Counted from the stretch's first letter, positions 35,639 to 45,992 are shown. The stretch: DNA of 64,000 nt from Fervidobacterium nodosum Rt17-B1 (GCF_000017545.1 NC_009718.1:1178001-1242000), one strand, 5' to 3'. Made by a program: numbers and translations. Notes: generated from the sequence alone by a model not told the origin.

Positions 35639-36925
35639 TTATCTTCTACCAGCTATCTTTCCTTTTTTAACAAAGCCTTCGTAATTTCTCATAATCAAGT
35701 GTGCTTCGATTTGTTGAGCAATATCTAAAGCAACTCCAACCGCGATAAGCGCACTTGTACCACCAAGCCAAATATTTACACGTGTAATTCCTTCAACTAA
35801 GTAAGGTAACAGTGAAATACCAACAAGGAAGATCGCTCCGAGGAATGTAACTCTGTTGAGAACGAACGTAATGTATTCCTCTGTTGGTTTTCCTGCCCTT
35901 ATTCCTGGTATAAATCCTCCATATCTCTTAATATTTTCGGATATATCCTTTGGATCAATAACAACAACACTGTAGAAGTATGTGAAGAAGAATATCAAGA
36001 GCGCGTAAATTATCATCATGAGAGGACTTTGCATGCTGAATAGTTTAATTGCCCACTGAGCACCTGTGATTTGCGCAATTGCTTCTGGAATACTAATTAT
36101 TGCCCATGCAAATATGATAGGAATAACACCTGAGTGATTAACTTTTATAGGCAAGTATGTGCTTGTTCCACCGTATATCCTTCTTCCAACCATTCTTGTT
36201 GCATATTCAATTTTGATTCTTCTTTCCGCTTGTTGAACGTATATAATTGCAACAACCATAAATATTGCAACTGCGATAAGGAATATCCAACCGAATATAT
36301 TAAGATTACCAAGAACCGCACTTCTGAAATATGCTGGGTATCTTGAAACAATACCTGCGAATATCATTATACTAACACCATTTCCAATACCTTTTTCTGT
36401 AATTCTATCGCCAATCCAAAGAAGGAACATTGTACCAGCAACCAAGGAAACTGTTGAAACAAATGAGAATAACCACGTATTGATTGCGATGATTCCTTGG
36501 TAACTTCTTGCAAGACCAAAAGAAACTACGAATGATTGTAATGCTGCCAATCCAAGTGTAAGATTCTTTGTGTAGTGTTGGAATTTCTTCCTACCTTCTT
36601 CACCTTCTTTTAAGAGCTCTTTCAAAGAAGGAATGATGGAAGCAAGAAGCTGCATGATAATAGATGCGTTAATGTATGGAGTAACGCTCATTGAGAATAC
36701 GGAAAATCTGCTGAAAGCACCTCCGGTGAAAACATCATAAAAGCTGAGAACGCCTCCAGCAAGACCTGTACCTTGTTTGGAAAGCGCTTCCCCCCAAGCT
36801 TTGATATTTATTCCTGGAACCGGGACATAAATACCCAATCTGAAAACAAGCAACATTAAGAATGTAAAGATAACCCTATCCCTTACCTCTGGAATTTTCA
36901 TCGCATTTCGCAGCGCTTTCCACAT
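35639..36925 (-). CDS. secY: Preprotein translocase subunit SecY
   Basis: Channel subunit of the Sec translocon, 428 residues with ten membrane spans. Motifs include RLGIYVPVPGI near 29, the plug-adjacent GGAFSRFSVFSMSVTPYI near 68, GNGVSIMIFAGI near 176 and GFIPGIRAGKPT near 341. It starts at ATG 36925, two bases after the rplO stop, so the two are probably translationally coupled. Confidence 0.97.
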   Translation of the reverse strand: MWKALRNAMKIPEVRDRVIFTFLMLLVFRLGIYVPVPGINIKAWGEALSKQGTGLAGGVLSFYDVFTGGAFSRFSVFSMSVTPYINASIIMQLLASIIPSLKELLKEGEEGRKKFQHYTKNLTLGLAALQSFVVSFGLARSYQGIIAINTWLFSFVSTVSLVAGTMFLLWIGDRITEKGIGNGVSIMIFAGIVSRYPAYFRSAVLGNLNIFGWIFLIAVAIFMVVAIIYVQQAERRIKIEYATRMVGRRIYGGTSTYLPIKVNHSGVIPIIFAWAIISIPEAIAQITGAQWAIKLFSMQSPLMMIIYALLIFFFTYFYSVVVIDPKDISENIKRYGGFIPGIRAGKPTEEYITFVLNRVTFLGAIFLVGISLLPYLVEGITRVNIWLGGTSALIAVGVALDIAQQIEAHLIMRNYEGFVKKGKIAGRR

Positions 36926-36927
36926 TA

Positions 36928-37374
36928 TTAAATCACCTCTATTTTTCCGCCAACTTTTTCAATCTTCTCCTTCGCCTTTTCACTGAATTTATGTGCTTTA
37001 ACTGTGAGTGGCTTTGTTATTTCACCTCTTGCAAGTATCTTTACACCATCGTAAATCTTATCGATAATTCCTTTTTCAATAAGAACTTCTGGTGTAACTA
37101 CTGCGTTACTATCAAATTTCTCCTCGAGGGTCTCAAGGTTAACAACAGCGTAAAACTTCTTTGTGAAGTTTTTGAACCCAAATTTTGGAAGTCTTCTATG
37201 AAGTGGTGTTTGACCACCTTCCATCCAAGCTCTAACTTTTCCTGTACCTCTTGATTTTTGACCTTTGTGACCCTTTCCTGCGGTCTTTCCTTTACCTGAA
37301 CCTTGTCCTCTTCCAAGTCTTTTGTATTTTTTGTTCGACCCTGGGGTAGGTTTTAGGTCCTCTATAGTAATCAT
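36928..37374 (-). CDS. rplO: 50S ribosomal protein L15
   Basis: Late-assembly 23S rRNA binder, 148 residues. The Gly/Lys-rich N-terminus ([22 protein letters not shown] near 22-43) and the [14 protein letters not shown]-like stretch ([17 protein letters not shown] near 51-67) are family hallmarks. It lies between rpmD and secY. Confidence 0.97.
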   Translation of the reverse strand: MITIEDLKPTPGSNKKYKRLGRGQGSGKGKTAGKGHKGQKSRGTGKVRAWMEGGQTPLHRRLPKFGFKNFTKKFYAVVNLETLEEKFDSNAVVTPEVLIEKGIIDKIYDGVKILARGEITKPLTVKAHKFSEKAKEKIEKVGGKIEVI

Positions 37375-37388
37375 GCAAATTCCCCTCC

Positions 37389-37574
37389 TTATTCTTCGAC
37401 TTCTTCAACTTTGACAAGATGTTTTACTTTCTCAACCATTCCACGAATCTGAGGTGTATCTTCTTTAATTACTGTATAATGCATTCTTCTTAATCCAAGT
37501 CTTTTAACTGTATCTTTCTGATCGTATTTATATCCAATCGGACTTCTTACAAGTGTTATTTTCAGCTTCTTCAT
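37389..37574 (-). CDS. rpmD: 50S ribosomal protein L30
   Basis: A 61-residue L30 with [21 protein letters not shown] and the [20 protein letters not shown] core. It starts 3 bases after the rpsE stop. L30 is absent in some bacteria but is intact here. Confidence 0.96.
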   Translation of the reverse strand: MKKLKITLVRSPIGYKYDQKDTVKRLGLRRMHYTVIKEDTPQIRGMVEKVKHLVKVEEVEE

Positions 37575-37577
37575 ACA

Positions 37578-38117
37578 TTAGCCCTCCTTTTTAACACCGC
37601 GTACTACTTGAGCTGGGGTAATATCTCTAAGAGCTGCTATTTTGTCTATACTGTAAAGGTTCTTTACGCCATTTACTGTTGCTTGAGCCATTATTACTGG
37701 ATTTGTTGACCCCATTGCTTTTGTAAGAACGTTTTGAACGCCCGCAAGCTCAAGGATAGCACGTACTGTACCGTTGGCAATTATACCGGTACCTGGTGCA
37801 GCAGGCTTCATAAGTATCTTAGCTGCGTCTTGTCTGCCAACTACTTCGTGAGGGATTGTACCCTTAACTACAGGAATTTCTATTATATTCCTTCTTGCAC
37901 TAACAAGCGCTTTTCTAATTGCATCAGGAACTTCTCTTGCTTTTCCAACACCGACACCGACTTTACCATTTCTATTTCCGACAACTGCAAGAACTCTGAA
38001 AGAAAGATTTTTACCACCTTTTGTAACTTTAGTCGTTCTTCTAATTTCAATAATCCTTTCTTCAAATGTTTCACCTGCTTGTTTTATCTTTTCGGCAATT
38101 TCTGACACTGTGAGCAC
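37578..38117 (-). CDS. rpsE: 30S ribosomal protein S5
   Basis: Accuracy-related protein of the small subunit, 179 residues. The dsRNA-binding-like N-terminal half has [21 protein letters not shown] near 19-39 and [14 protein letters not shown] near 47. The C-terminal half has the [19 protein letters not shown] stretch near 108. It lies in spc-operon order between rplR and rpmD. Confidence 0.97.
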
Positions 38118-38130
38118 CTCCTACCAAACC

Positions 38131-38499
38131 TTAGAATTTCAATCCAGCTTCCCTTGCCGCATCTGCAAGGGCTTTTACTCTACCATGGTACTTAAATCCA
38201 CCGCGGTCAAAAACTACTTCCTTTATACCTTTTGCAAGTGCTCTTTCTGCTATAAGTTTTCCTACTTCTTTTGCCGCTGTGATGTTCCATGTCTTTTGAA
38301 GTTTTTCCTTCATAGCCTTTTCTACGGTTGACGCTGCAACCAAAGTAATACCTTTCGTATCATCGATTATTTGAGCGTACATGTGTTTTTCGCTTCTGAA
38401 TACAGCAAGTCTTGGCCTTTCAGGAGTTCCAAAAATCTTTTTTCTTAACCTTTTATGTCTGACAAGTCTCAATTGCCTTCGGTCTTCACGTTTAATCAC
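38131..38499 (-). CDS. rplR: 50S ribosomal protein L18
   Basis: 5S rRNA-binding protein of 122 residues with a basic N-terminus ([25 protein letters not shown]) and the C-terminal [24 protein letters not shown] motif. It lies between rplF and rpsE. Confidence 0.97.
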   Translation of the reverse strand: MIKREDRRQLRLVRHKRLRKKIFGTPERPRLAVFRSEKHMYAQIIDDTKGITLVAASTVEKAMKEKLQKTWNITAAKEVGKLIAERALAKGIKEVVFDRGGFKYHGRVKALADAAREAGLKF

Positions 38500-38512
38500 G
38501 TTTTATACCCCC

Positions 38513-39067
38513 TTATGCTTTCTTTCCTTCTTTAAGTTTGAGAACCTCGTCTACATACTTTATACCTTTACCACTGTATGGATTTGGTTCTCTCCACTTG
38601 CGTATATCTGCTGCAACTTGTCCAACTCTCTGTTTATCGATTCCACTAACAATTATCTTATTTGGTGCGGGGACTTCTACTTTTACATCAGCTGGTACAT
38701 CGAATTCTACTTGGTGAGCATAACCGAGGTTCATGATTAACTTATTTCCTTGAAGTTGTGCCCTGTAACCGACGCCAACAATTTCAAGTTCTTTCTTAAA
38801 TCCTTCCGTAACACCTAAAACCATGTTTCTGATAAGTCTCCAGTAAGTACCGACCATTGCTTTGAATTTTCTCTCATCTGCTTTTCTCTTTGCTACTTCA
38901 AGATTTGGTGTAACCCAAACTTCATTACCTTCGACTTTTATAGAAACAAATGGATGATTATTTAATTTCAATTCACCCTTTGGGCCTTTAACTTTTATCT
39001 CAGAGTCGGTGATTGATAACTGAACATTTGTTGGTAAAACAATTGGTTTCTTCGCAATACGTGACAT
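38513..39067 (-). CDS. rplF: 50S ribosomal protein L6
   Basis: Two-domain protein near the factor-binding site, 184 residues. It starts MSRIAKKPIVLP, and the C-terminal signature PNPYSGKGIKYVDEVLKLKEGKKA is intact. The ATG at 39067 follows AGGAGGTG. It lies between rpsH and rplR. Confidence 0.97.
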   Translation of the reverse strand: MSRIAKKPIVLPTNVQLSITDSEIKVKGPKGELKLNNHPFVSIKVEGNEVWVTPNLEVAKRKADERKFKAMVGTYWRLIRNMVLGVTEGFKKELEIVGVGYRAQLQGNKLIMNLGYAHQVEFDVPADVKVEVPAPNKIIVSGIDKQRVGQVAADIRKWREPNPYSGKGIKYVDEVLKLKEGKKA

Positions 39068-39080
39068 GTACTACACCTCC

Positions 39081-39485
39081 TTACCAGATGTAGGCAATAA
39101 CTTCTCCACCGACTCCATGTTCCGCTGCTTCTTTGTCGGTGAGTACGCCTTTTGATGTGGATATTATGGCAATACCGAGTCCATTTTTAACTCTTGGGAT
39201 ATTGTTTTTACCAACATAAATCCTTCTCCCAGGTTTCGAAACACGAACAATTCCATGAATTACTCTTTCTCTGTTCTTTCTTGTACCTTTGTATTTCATT
39301 TGAATTCTCAAAATTCCTTGTTTTCCATCTTCAATGTATGTGTATCCCTTAATAAATCCTTCCCTAACAAGAATATCAGCTATTGCTTTTTTTAAGTTTG
39401 ATGCAGGAACATCTACTTGTTCTTTAAAAACTTGGTTTGCATTTCTTATTCTTGTAAGCATGTCAGCTATTGGATCGCTCCACAC
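39081..39485 (-). CDS. rpsH: 30S ribosomal protein S8
   Basis: Central-domain 16S rRNA binder of 134 residues, a known repressor of spc operons in other bacteria. It begins with the family motif [16 protein letters not shown], and the C-terminus [26 protein letters not shown] is typical. GTG 39485 was chosen because it lies 8 bases after GGAGG and gives the standard N-terminus. The ATG at 39500 lies inside the Shine-Dalgarno. Confidence 0.96.
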   Translation of the reverse strand: MWSDPIADMLTRIRNANQVFKEQVDVPASNLKKAIADILVREGFIKGYTYIEDGKQGILRIQMKYKGTRKNRERVIHGIVRVSKPGRRIYVGKNNIPRVKNGLGIAIISTSKGVLTDKEAAEHGVGGEVIAYIW

Positions 39486-39502
39486 GGTTAACACCTCCAT
39501 AA

Positions 39503-39688
39503 TTACCAGCTTGCCTTCCTAACGCCCGGGAGTTTTCCCTCGTTAGCCATTTTTCTAAAACACACTCTGCAGATTCCAAATTCTCTGTATACTGAATGGA
39601 CTCTTCCGCAAATGCTGCATCTTGTGTATTCTCTAACTTTAAACTTTTTCGGCTTCTTCCATCTTTCGACCATTGATTTCTTTGCCAT
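39503..39688 (-). CDS. rpsN: 30S ribosomal protein S14, zinc-binding type
   Basis: A 61-residue type Z S14. Four cysteines in two CxxC pairs (CSICGR near 21 and CRVCFRK near 37) bind zinc. The C-terminal [10 protein letters not shown] is typical. It replaces the longer cysteine-free S14 of many mesophiles. Confidence 0.97.
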   Translation of the reverse strand: MAKKSMVERWKKPKKFKVREYTRCSICGRVHSVYREFGICRVCFRKMANEGKLPGVRKASW

Positions 39689-39706
39689 TTATTTTTCCCT
39701 CCTTAA

Positions 39707-40261
39707 TTACTGCTTTTTGAATGGGAAACCAAGTAACTCAAGTAATCTTCTTGCTTCTTCGTCTCTTTTTGCTGTTGTAACCACTACAATATCCATACCT
39801 TGGATCCTCTTGATCTGGTCTGGTGAAATTTCTGGGAATACCAATTGTTCTGTTAAACCGAAACTGTAATTACCTTTTCCATCAAATGAATTTGGATTTA
39901 AACCTCTGAAGTCTCTAACTTTAGGTAAAACAAGATTAACAAGTTTGTAGACAAAATTGTACATTCTTGGCCCTCTGAGCGTTACTTTTACACCAACGCT
40001 CATACCTTTTCTTATCTTAAAGTTAGAGATACTCTTTTTTGCTTTTGTGATTATTGCCTTTTGACCAGCTATTGTTGTTAATTCTCTTGCGTGCGCTTCT
40101 ATAACATCTTTATTTCTTGAACCTTCACCAACACCCATATTTATAACTACTTTAACAAGTCTTGGAACTTCATGAATATTTTTATATCCAAATTCTTTCA
40201 TTAAAACCGGCACCACTTCTTTTTGATACTTTTCCTTCAAAGGAACAAATTCGTAGGCCAT
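39707..40261 (-). CDS. rplE: 50S ribosomal protein L5
   Basis: 5S rRNA-binding protein of the central protuberance, 184 residues. Motifs include [24 protein letters not shown] near 46 and [16 protein letters not shown] near 133. It lies between rplX and rpsN. Confidence 0.97.
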   Translation of the reverse strand: MAYEFVPLKEKYQKEVVPVLMKEFGYKNIHEVPRLVKVVINMGVGEGSRNKDVIEAHARELTTIAGQKAIITKAKKSISNFKIRKGMSVGVKVTLRGPRMYNFVYKLVNLVLPKVRDFRGLNPNSFDGKGNYSFGLTEQLVFPEISPDQIKRIQGMDIVVVTTAKRDEEARRLLELLGFPFKKQ

Positions 40262-40274
40262 TTTTTACTCCTCC

Positions 40275-40598
40275 TTACTTCTTATCTATGATTTCTCCAC
40301 ATTTCTTACAGTATCTAACTTTTGATCCATCTTCGAGTACTCTAAATCCTACTCTTGTAGCCTTATCACAGCTTGGACAGACTAACATAACCTTTGACCA
40401 GTAAAGTGGTGCTTCTTTTTCAATTATACCGCCTTGTCTCATTTGTCCAGTTGGTCTTTGATGTCTTTTTACGATGTTTACGCCTCTGACTATTAATTTT
40501 TCTTCTTTTGGAAGTACTTGTATAACTTCTCCTCTTTTACCTTTATCTTTTCCGGAAATTACTTGTACTGTGTCACCCTTTTTTATCTTCTGTGCCAT
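40275..40598 (-). CDS. rplX: 50S ribosomal protein L24
   Basis: Assembly-initiating protein with a KOW motif ([23 protein letters not shown] near 6-28), 107 residues. The C-terminal part holds two CxxC pairs (CPSCDK and CKKCGE), a likely zinc-binding site seen in many bacterial L24 proteins. The ATG at 40598 lies 14 bases after the rplN stop. Confidence 0.97.
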   Translation of the reverse strand: MAQKIKKGDTVQVISGKDKGKRGEVIQVLPKEEKLIVRGVNIVKRHQRPTGQMRQGGIIEKEAPLYWSKVMLVCPSCDKATRVGFRVLEDGSKVRYCKKCGEIIDKK

Positions 40599-40611
40599 CG
40601 ATTACCACCCC

Positions 40612-40980
40612 TTACCATACTTCTGGTGCGAGAGATACTATTTTCATGAAACCTTTTTCTCTGAGCTCTCTTGCAACAGGTCCAAACACACGTGTTCCTT
40701 TTGGCTGGTTGAATTTATCAAGAACAACAGCTGCATTATCATCGAATCTTATATAGCTACCATCTGGTCTTCTAATTTCTTTCTTTGTCCTTACAACAAC
40801 TGCTTTAACAACATCACCTTTTTTGATATCTGTATTTGGTACAGCTTCTCTTACACTGCAAACTACTATATCGCCAATTGTTCCAAATTGTTTGTGTGAA
40901 CCACCGAGTACTCTTATTACTCTTAATACTTTTGCACCTGAATTATCAGCCGCTACGAGGTAGCTTTCGTTTTGTATCAT
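40612..40980 (-). CDS. rplN: 50S ribosomal protein L14
   Basis: Highly conserved 122-residue protein at the subunit interface. It begins [20 protein letters not shown] and ends [12 protein letters not shown]. The ATG at 40980 overlaps the rpsQ stop by 4 bases. Confidence 0.97.
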   Translation of the reverse strand: MIQNESYLVAADNSGAKVLRVIRVLGGSHKQFGTIGDIVVCSVREAVPNTDIKKGDVVKAVVVRTKKEIRRPDGSYIRFDDNAAVVLDKFNQPKGTRVFGPVARELREKGFMKIVSLAPEVW

Positions 40981-41279
40981 TGTTCACTACCCCCTTCAAT
41001 ATCAATTGTTTCCTCTATCTCTGGCGTTTCTGAAAGTTTTGAACGTTCAAGAATATTAACAACTACCCATCTTTTGAGCTTGCTTAATGGTCTTGATTCT
41101 TCAATTTCAACAACATCTCCAACTCTGCATGCGTTATTTTCATCGTGTGCATAAAATTTCTTCGTTCTTTTAACGTATTTTCCAAATTTTGCATGTTTAA
41201 CGAGTCTTTCAACTTTAACCGTTACAGTTTTATCCATTTTGTCGCTTACAACAACGCCAACTAATCTTTTCTTAGGCAT
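40977..41279 (-). CDS. rpsQ: 30S ribosomal protein S17
   Basis: OB-fold 16S rRNA binder of 100 residues with [21 protein letters not shown] at the start and [20 protein letters not shown] near 53. The last 20 residues form a Glu/Ile-rich tail that is longer than in E. coli. It starts 5 bases after rpmC ends. Confidence 0.96.
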   Translation of the reverse strand: MPKKRLVGVVVSDKMDKTVTVKVERLVKHAKFGKYVKRTKKFYAHDENNACRVGDVVEIEESRPLSKLKRWVVVNILERSKLSETPEIEETIDIEGGSEQ

Positions 41280-41284
41280 GTGTA

Positions 41285-41485
41285 TTACCTCCTTATACCG
41301 AGTTCGCGTTCACGTAGAATAGTTTTGATTCTTGCGATATCTTTTTTCGTTTTTTGAATAAGGCTTGGGTCCCTCAATTCGCCTAGTGCATTTTGGAATC
41401 TCAAATTCATAAGTGTTCTTTTCTTTTCTTCAAGTAACTTCAACAATTCTTCATTATTCATATTTCTGATTTCCACTGGTGTCAT
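41285..41485 (-). CDS. rpmC: 50S ribosomal protein L29
   Basis: A 66-residue helical protein near the exit tunnel. It has [22 protein letters not shown] and the C-terminal [17 protein letters not shown]. The ATG at 41485 overlaps the rplP stop by 4 bases. Confidence 0.96.
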   Translation of the reverse strand: MTPVEIRNMNNEELLKLLEEKKRTLMNLRFQNALGELRDPSLIQKTKKDIARIKTILRERELGIRR

Positions 41486-41910
41486 ACTGCTTCACCACCT
41501 ATGTGATGTCTTGTCACTATTTTTGTTTTTATTGGTAATTTTGTGGCTGCATATTCCAAGGCTTTGATTGCTAATTCTTCCTCAACACCACCAATTTCGA
41601 ACATGACTTTTCCAGGTTTTACCACTGCTACCCATCCTTCAACGTTACCTTTACCTTTACCAAGTTTTGTTTCAGGTGGATGTTTTGTGTAGGATTTATC
41701 AGGGAATATTTTTATCCAAAGCTTACCTTCTTTTTTCAATGTCCTTGTTATAGCAAGCCTGCAAGCTTCGATCTGTTGAGCTGTGATCCATGCTGGTTCT
41801 AAAGCTTTTAATCCGTATTCGCCAAACATTACAAGTGCTCCACCTTTTGCATCGCCTTTTGTTCTACCTCGGTGTTGTTTTCTGTATTTAACCCTTTTTG
41901 GCATTAACAT
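41482..41910 (-). CDS. rplP: 50S ribosomal protein L16
   Basis: Peptidyl-transferase-proximal protein of 142 residues. Motifs are [34 protein letters not shown] near 27 and the C-terminal [13 protein letters not shown] 41910 lies 9 bases after GGAGG; a second in-frame ATG at 41904 is possible. A 103-base spacer separates it from rpsC. Confidence 0.96.
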   Translation of the reverse strand: MLMPKRVKYRKQHRGRTKGDAKGGALVMFGEYGLKALEPAWITAQQIEACRLAITRTLKKEGKLWIKIFPDKSYTKHPPETKLGKGKGNVEGWVAVVKPGKVMFEIGGVEEELAIKALEYAATKLPIKTKIVTRHHIGGEAV

Positions 41911-42013
41911 GGCTGTTTACCTCCCTTATCTCGCCTTTATCCTGCCTTCTTTTGCCTTAGCTTTTCAGGTCCTATCTGTGCTTTTTTCTGAACTTTTCAA
42001 CACTTTATATCAT

Positions 42014-42643
42014 TTATATGTTTTGATCGCCTTTATATATCCAAACTTTTATTCCGATTGTACCGTACTTTGTTTCTGCACGTGCTGTCGAGTAATCTAT
42101 GACAGATCTAAGTGTTTGAAGTGGAAGTCTTCCCTTAAGATACCATTCTGTTCTCGCAATTTCCGCACCAGCAAGTCTTCCAGAAACCATTATCTTTATA
42201 CCTCTTGCCCCTCTCCTGAGCGCGGCAGTAATTGCTCTCTTCATGACTATCTTGTAAGATGCACGTTTTTCTATCTTTTGAGCAATAGATTCTGCCACAA
42301 GAGATGCCTCTGTTTCGGGCGTTTTTAATTCGATTATATCAATTCCAAATTTTCTGTTGAAGTTTGCTTCTAATGCTTGTCTCAATTCTGTTATACCTGC
42401 GCCTTTTTTACCTATTAATATACCAGGTCTTGCTGCATAGATTGAAACTAAAACTCTTTCAGCATCTGGTCTTTGAACAAATACTCTTGCAATTCCAGCT
42501 TGGTTGTAATTTTTCTTAATGAAGTTTCTTATTGCCTCGTCTTCAAGTAAATATTCACTGTATTTTTTCTCATTAAACCACTGCGCATCCCATTCAGAAG
42601 TTAAACCGAGCCTAAATCCTTTTGGATGTACTTTTTGACCCAC
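42014..42643 (-). CDS. rpsC: 30S ribosomal protein S3
   Basis: mRNA-entry protein of 209 residues. It starts [13 protein letters not shown], the KH domain has [20 protein letters not shown] near 73, and it ends [18 protein letters not shown], nearly as in Thermotoga. GTG 42643 lies 8 bases after GAGG and gives the normal N-terminus. The GTG at 42652 is part of the Shine-Dalgarno. Confidence 0.97.
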   Translation of the reverse strand: MGQKVHPKGFRLGLTSEWDAQWFNEKKYSEYLLEDEAIRNFIKKNYNQAGIARVFVQRPDAERVLVSIYAARPGILIGKKGAGITELRQALEANFNRKFGIDIIELKTPETEASLVAESIAQKIEKRASYKIVMKRAITAALRRGARGIKIMVSGRLAGAEIARTEWYLKGRLPLQTLRSVIDYSTARAETKYGTIGIKVWIYKGDQNI

Positions 42644-42667
42644 CTGTATCACCTCGCAAAGTATTTA

Positions 42668-43111
42668 TTATTTTGCTTTTGTCTCATTTTCTTTTTCTCT
42701 ATCCCTAACAATAACAGTTATATGGGACATTCTCTTTTGAATAATATCCGCTCTTCCTCTACCGCGCGGCCATACTCTCTTCATTCTTGGGCCATCGTTT
42801 ACATAACATGCTGCAACATAAAGGTTTTCCTCAGAAAGTCCGAGGTTATTTGTTGCATTCGCTACTGCAGATTTTAACACATTATATACGATTCGTGCAG
42901 CCTTTTTCGATGAAAATTCAAGAAGATTAAACGCTTCTGAAACATTTTTACCCCTAATGGAATTGATTACTGACCTTGCTTTCCTTGGAGATATGCGGAC
43001 AAATCTTGCAACTGCCCTTGCTTCATATTTTGGTAACGTTGCAAGTGTCTCTTTTCTCTTTGCATGGAACTTGGACCTTTTGAGTCCTTCTCTTTTAATG
43101 ATAGTTTGCAT
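42668..43111 (-). CDS. rplV: 50S ribosomal protein L22
   Basis: Tunnel-wall protein of 147 residues with [25 protein letters not shown] near 31 and the C-terminal [25 protein letters not shown], which includes the loop bordering the exit tunnel. It is longer than E. coli L22 at both ends. ATG 43111 follows AGGAGGG; TTG 43117 is not needed. Confidence 0.96.
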   Translation of the reverse strand: MQTIIKREGLKRSKFHAKRKETLATLPKYEARAVARFVRISPRKARSVINSIRGKNVSEAFNLLEFSSKKAARIVYNVLKSAVANATNNLGLSEENLYVAACYVNDGPRMKRVWPRGRGRADIIQKRMSHITVIVRDREKENETKAK

Positions 43112-43125
43112 TATCAATTCCCTCC

Positions 43126-43413
43126 TTATTTCTTGACCTCACCTTTTTTGGCTGACTTGTTCGTATGTCCACCAAATCTTCTTGTGAATGAGAATTCACC
43201 AAGTTTGTGTCCAACCATATTTTCTGTTATATATACTGGTATGTGTTTCATTCCGTTGTAAACAGCTATTGTATGACCGACCATTTCTGGAACGATTGTA
43301 CTTGCTCTGCTCCATGTTTTTATTATTTTCTTTTCACCAGTCTCATTGAGCATTCTTATTTTTTTGATAAGTTTGGGGTCTACGAATGGTCCTTTTTTGC
43401 TTGAACGGCTCAT
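43126..43413 (-). CDS. rpsS: 30S ribosomal protein S19
   Basis: Head protein of 95 residues. It begins [19 protein letters not shown] and has the signature [22 protein letters not shown] near 34 and [11 protein letters not shown] near 68. The ATG at 43413 follows AGGAGGTG. Confidence 0.97.
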
Positions 43414-43429
43414 TTATTACACCTCCTGA

Positions 43430-44257
43430 TTAACCGTTTCGTCTTCTAACGATGAATTTATCGCTTGCTCTCTTACCTCTCCTCGTCTTGTAACCTTTCG
43501 CTGGGACACCCCATGGACTCTGTGGATGGTGACCTTTACCTCTACCTTCTCCACCACCGTGTGGGTGATCAACTGGGTTCATGACAACACCACGTACATG
43601 TGGCTTTCTACCTTTCCATCTTTCTCTACCGGCTTTACCAGATACTTCGTTTTTGTGGTCTTCGTTTCCTACCACGCCAACCGTTGCGTAACATTTTATA
43701 TGTACTTTTCTCAATTCGCCAGATGGCATCTTCAAGAGTGCATAGTTACCTTCTTTTGCCATAAGTTGACATGCTACACCAGCACTTCTTGCTATCTTCG
43801 CCCCACCACGTGGTAAAAATTCTATACTGTGAACGATTGTACCAACTGGTATATTTTCAAGCGGAAGAGCATTACCTGGCTTAATTTCTGCTTCAGGTCC
43901 TGACATTACTGTATCTCCAACGTTAAGTCCATTTGGTGCAAGAATGTACCTTTTTTCACCGTCAGCGTAAATTAGCAAAGCAATTCTTGCGGTTCTATTT
44001 GGATCATATTCAATTGATGCAACTTTTGCGGGGATATTTTCCTTTTCCCATCTTCTGAAATCAACAATTCTGTAAAGTCTCTTGTGACCGCCACCTCTGA
44101 ATCTAACTGTTACTCTACCATGGTGGTTTCTTCCTGCGCTTTTCTTAAGAGGAACAACAAGTGACTTTTCTGGTTTTGTCTTTGTAATTTCCGAAAAGTC
44201 TGGAATTATCATGAATCTTCTACCTGGTGTTGTTGGTTTAAATCTTTTAAGACCCAT
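43430..44257 (-). CDS. rplB: 50S ribosomal protein L2
   Basis: Core protein required for peptidyl transfer, 275 residues. It begins [14 protein letters not shown]. The C-terminal [25 protein letters not shown] holds the conserved His of the active-site region. The ATG at 44257 follows AAGGGGTG. Confidence 0.98.
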   Translation of the reverse strand: MGLKRFKPTTPGRRFMIIPDFSEITKTKPEKSLVVPLKKSAGRNHHGRVTVRFRGGGHKRLYRIVDFRRWEKENIPAKVASIEYDPNRTARIALLIYADGEKRYILAPNGLNVGDTVMSGPEAEIKPGNALPLENIPVGTIVHSIEFLPRGGAKIARSAGVACQLMAKEGNYALLKMPSGELRKVHIKCYATVGVVGNEDHKNEVSGKAGRERWKGRKPHVRGVVMNPVDHPHGGGEGRGKGHHPQSPWGVPAKGYKTRRGKRASDKFIVRRRNG

Positions 44258-44270
44258 TGTTTTTCACCCC

Positions 44271-44573
44271 TTATGCCTGGAGTTCTTTAATTGCATAGCC
44301 TTCTGCTAATTTGACTATGGCTTTTTTCCATTCTTTCGTGTAACCTTCTCTTGCCATGTAACCTCTTCTGAGGTCTCTCTTTGGTTTTGGTTTGACTATA
44401 ACTGTATTTACCCTTTCAACTTTAACATTGAAAAGTTTCTCAACAGCTTCCTTTATTTGGGACTTATTTGCATTTTTGTCAACTTCAAAAACATACTCTC
44501 TATTGGCTCTGAGCATCATCGATTTTTCACTTATTACTGGTCTGATGATGATATCTGAATATTCTTTTCTCAT
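44271..44573 (-). CDS. rplW: 50S ribosomal protein L23
   Basis: Exit-tunnel docking protein for trigger factor and SRP, 100 residues. It has [14 protein letters not shown] near 8 and [24 protein letters not shown] near 29. The ATG at 44573 overlaps the rplD stop by 4 bases. Confidence 0.97.
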   Translation of the reverse strand: MRKEYSDIIIRPVISEKSMMLRANREYVFEVDKNANKSQIKEAVEKLFNVKVERVNTVIVKPKPKRDLRRGYMAREGYTKEWKKAIVKLAEGYAIKELQA

Positions 44574-45241
44574 TTGCTGAGCACCTCCTCAATTTTGCGA
44601 ACGGTGCCCTCTGTAAGGACAACCTTTGAAGAGTTGATTATATCGTAAACGTTCAAACCATCGATGTTTACCGGATTCCCGTTGTTTGGATTATCGGCAA
44701 TTATTACTTTTACTCCAGGAATGTTTCTTCCAGAAAGTTTTACATTTTCGTATACTTCTTCTTTTCTTGGAAGAACAAACAATACTTTCTCGTCAGCGAT
44801 TCCAAGATTCTTAAGAACTTCTCTCATTTGTTTTGTTTGAGCCTTTTCAAATCGTATGTCGCTCACAACAATAAGGTTTCCTTCCTGGAAGCGAGCAGAA
44901 AGTGCTGATTTAAGTGCTAATTTTTTCATCTTTTTGTTCAATCTCTTAAGGTAATTCCTTGGTTTTGGACCGTGTGCAACACCACCGTGTCTCCAGTGAA
45001 TTGCTCTTATGGAACCTTGTCTTGCTCTACCTGTATGCTTTTGTGGCCATGGTTTTCTTCCGCCACCAGCTACTTCTCCTCTTGTCTTTGTGGATGCTGT
45101 CCCTGCTCTCGAGTTTGTAAGTTGCATATCGATATAGCGCCACATGACATCAAGGTTTGGTTCAACGTTAAAAACTTCATCAGCAATTTCGATGTTACCG
45201 ATCTTTTCACCTTTAATGTTATACAATGTTACCTGTGCCAT
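44570..45241 (-). CDS. rplD: 50S ribosomal protein L4
   Basis: Tunnel protein of 223 residues, known in E. coli to repress its own S10 operon. The conserved loop has [23 protein letters not shown] near 55-77 and [14 protein letters not shown] near 93. The ATG at 45241 follows GAGGAGG. Unlike other gaps in the operon, the 107 bases to rplC contain a long hairpin. Confidence 0.97.
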   Translation of the reverse strand: MAQVTLYNIKGEKIGNIEIADEVFNVEPNLDVMWRYIDMQLTNSRAGTASTKTRGEVAGGGRKPWPQKHTGRARQGSIRAIHWRHGGVAHGPKPRNYLKRLNKKMKKLALKSALSARFQEGNLIVVSDIRFEKAQTKQMREVLKNLGIADEKVLFVLPRKEEVYENVKLSGRNIPGVKVIIADNPNNGNPVNIDGLNVYDIINSSKVVLTEGTVRKIEEVLSK

Positions 45242-45296
45242 ACTCTTCGTCCTCCTCTACTTCATTTTCGGAGCACGTCCTTGTTGTGTTTTTTAC

Positions 45297-45363
45297 GCTG
45301 TCAAAAAAATAAATAAGCAATAATTCAAAAATATTGAATTGTTTTGAATTATTGCTTGACAGC
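45297..45363 (-). repeat. Long perfect hairpin across the rplC stop codon
   Basis: A 16-base arm (45315-45330, AAGCAATAATTCAAAA) pairs perfectly with 45342-45357 around an 11-base loop. An outer GCTGTCA (45297-45303) pairs with TGACAGC (45357-45363). The rplC stop codon is inside the structure. On the minus strand the stem is followed by ATTTATTTTTTT, so it could act as an AT-rich terminator or attenuator ahead of rplD. Its nested palindromes also recall a small mobile repeat. Confidence 0.75.
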
Positions 45364-45972
45364 GCTCCTTATAATAACAAGGCTGCCCCTCGCTCCTGGC
45401 ACTCCACCTTTAACTGCTAAAAGGTTGTTCTGCGCATCAATTGTGACTACTTCAGAGTTAAGAATTGTTACTCTTTCATTACCATATCTTCCAGGCATTC
45501 TTTTACCTTTGAATATTCTTGCTGGTTCAGTGTGTTGACCAACAGAGCCAAGCTCTCTGTGGAATTTTGCACCGTGTGCTTTTGGTCCACCTTGGAAGTT
45601 CCATCTTTTCATTGCACCAGAGTAACCTCTACCTTTTGTCCATCCTGTAATGTCTATTTTATCGCCTTCTTGGAAAATTGCAACTGTTATTTCTTGACCA
45701 ACTGAATATTGGTCAACATTTTCTACTCTGAACTCTTTTAAAACTCTCATTGGTTTAACATTTGCTTTTTTAAAAACACCAAGCATTGGTTTTGTGAGTT
45801 TCTTTTCATTAACTTCTTCAAAACCAAGTTGTATTGCGTTGTATCCATCTTTTTCAACAGTCTTCTTTTGGACAACAACACATGGACCCGCTTTAAGAAC
45901 TGTTACTGGAACAACCTTTTCATCTTTCCATAATCTGGTCATTCCAACTTTTCTTGCAATTATAAATTTCAT
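45349..45972 (-). CDS. rplC: 50S ribosomal protein L3
   Basis: Early-assembly protein of 207 residues reaching the peptidyl-transferase centre. It begins MKFIIARKVGMTRLW. The conserved loop WTKGRGYSGAMKRWNFQGGPKAHG is near 118-141. It ends GSLVIIRSAVKQ, a normal C-terminus. ATG 45972 follows GGAGGTG; an upstream start at 45996 overlaps rpsJ and is rejected. The stop codon lies within the hairpin at 45297-45363. Confidence 0.97.
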   Translation of the reverse strand: MKFIIARKVGMTRLWKDEKVVPVTVLKAGPCVVVQKKTVEKDGYNAIQLGFEEVNEKKLTKPMLGVFKKANVKPMRVLKEFRVENVDQYSVGQEITVAIFQEGDKIDITGWTKGRGYSGAMKRWNFQGGPKAHGAKFHRELGSVGQHTEPARIFKGKRMPGRYGNERVTILNSEVVTIDAQNNLLAVKGGVPGARGSLVIIRSAVKQ

Positions 45973-45992
45973 CTCAAAACACCTCCGAGGAC

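Noticed and set aside
41783-42328. 181-codon plus-strand frame opposite rpsC and the rplP start
   Set aside because: Cys- and Ser-rich antisense translation of ribosomal genes, no family resemblance.
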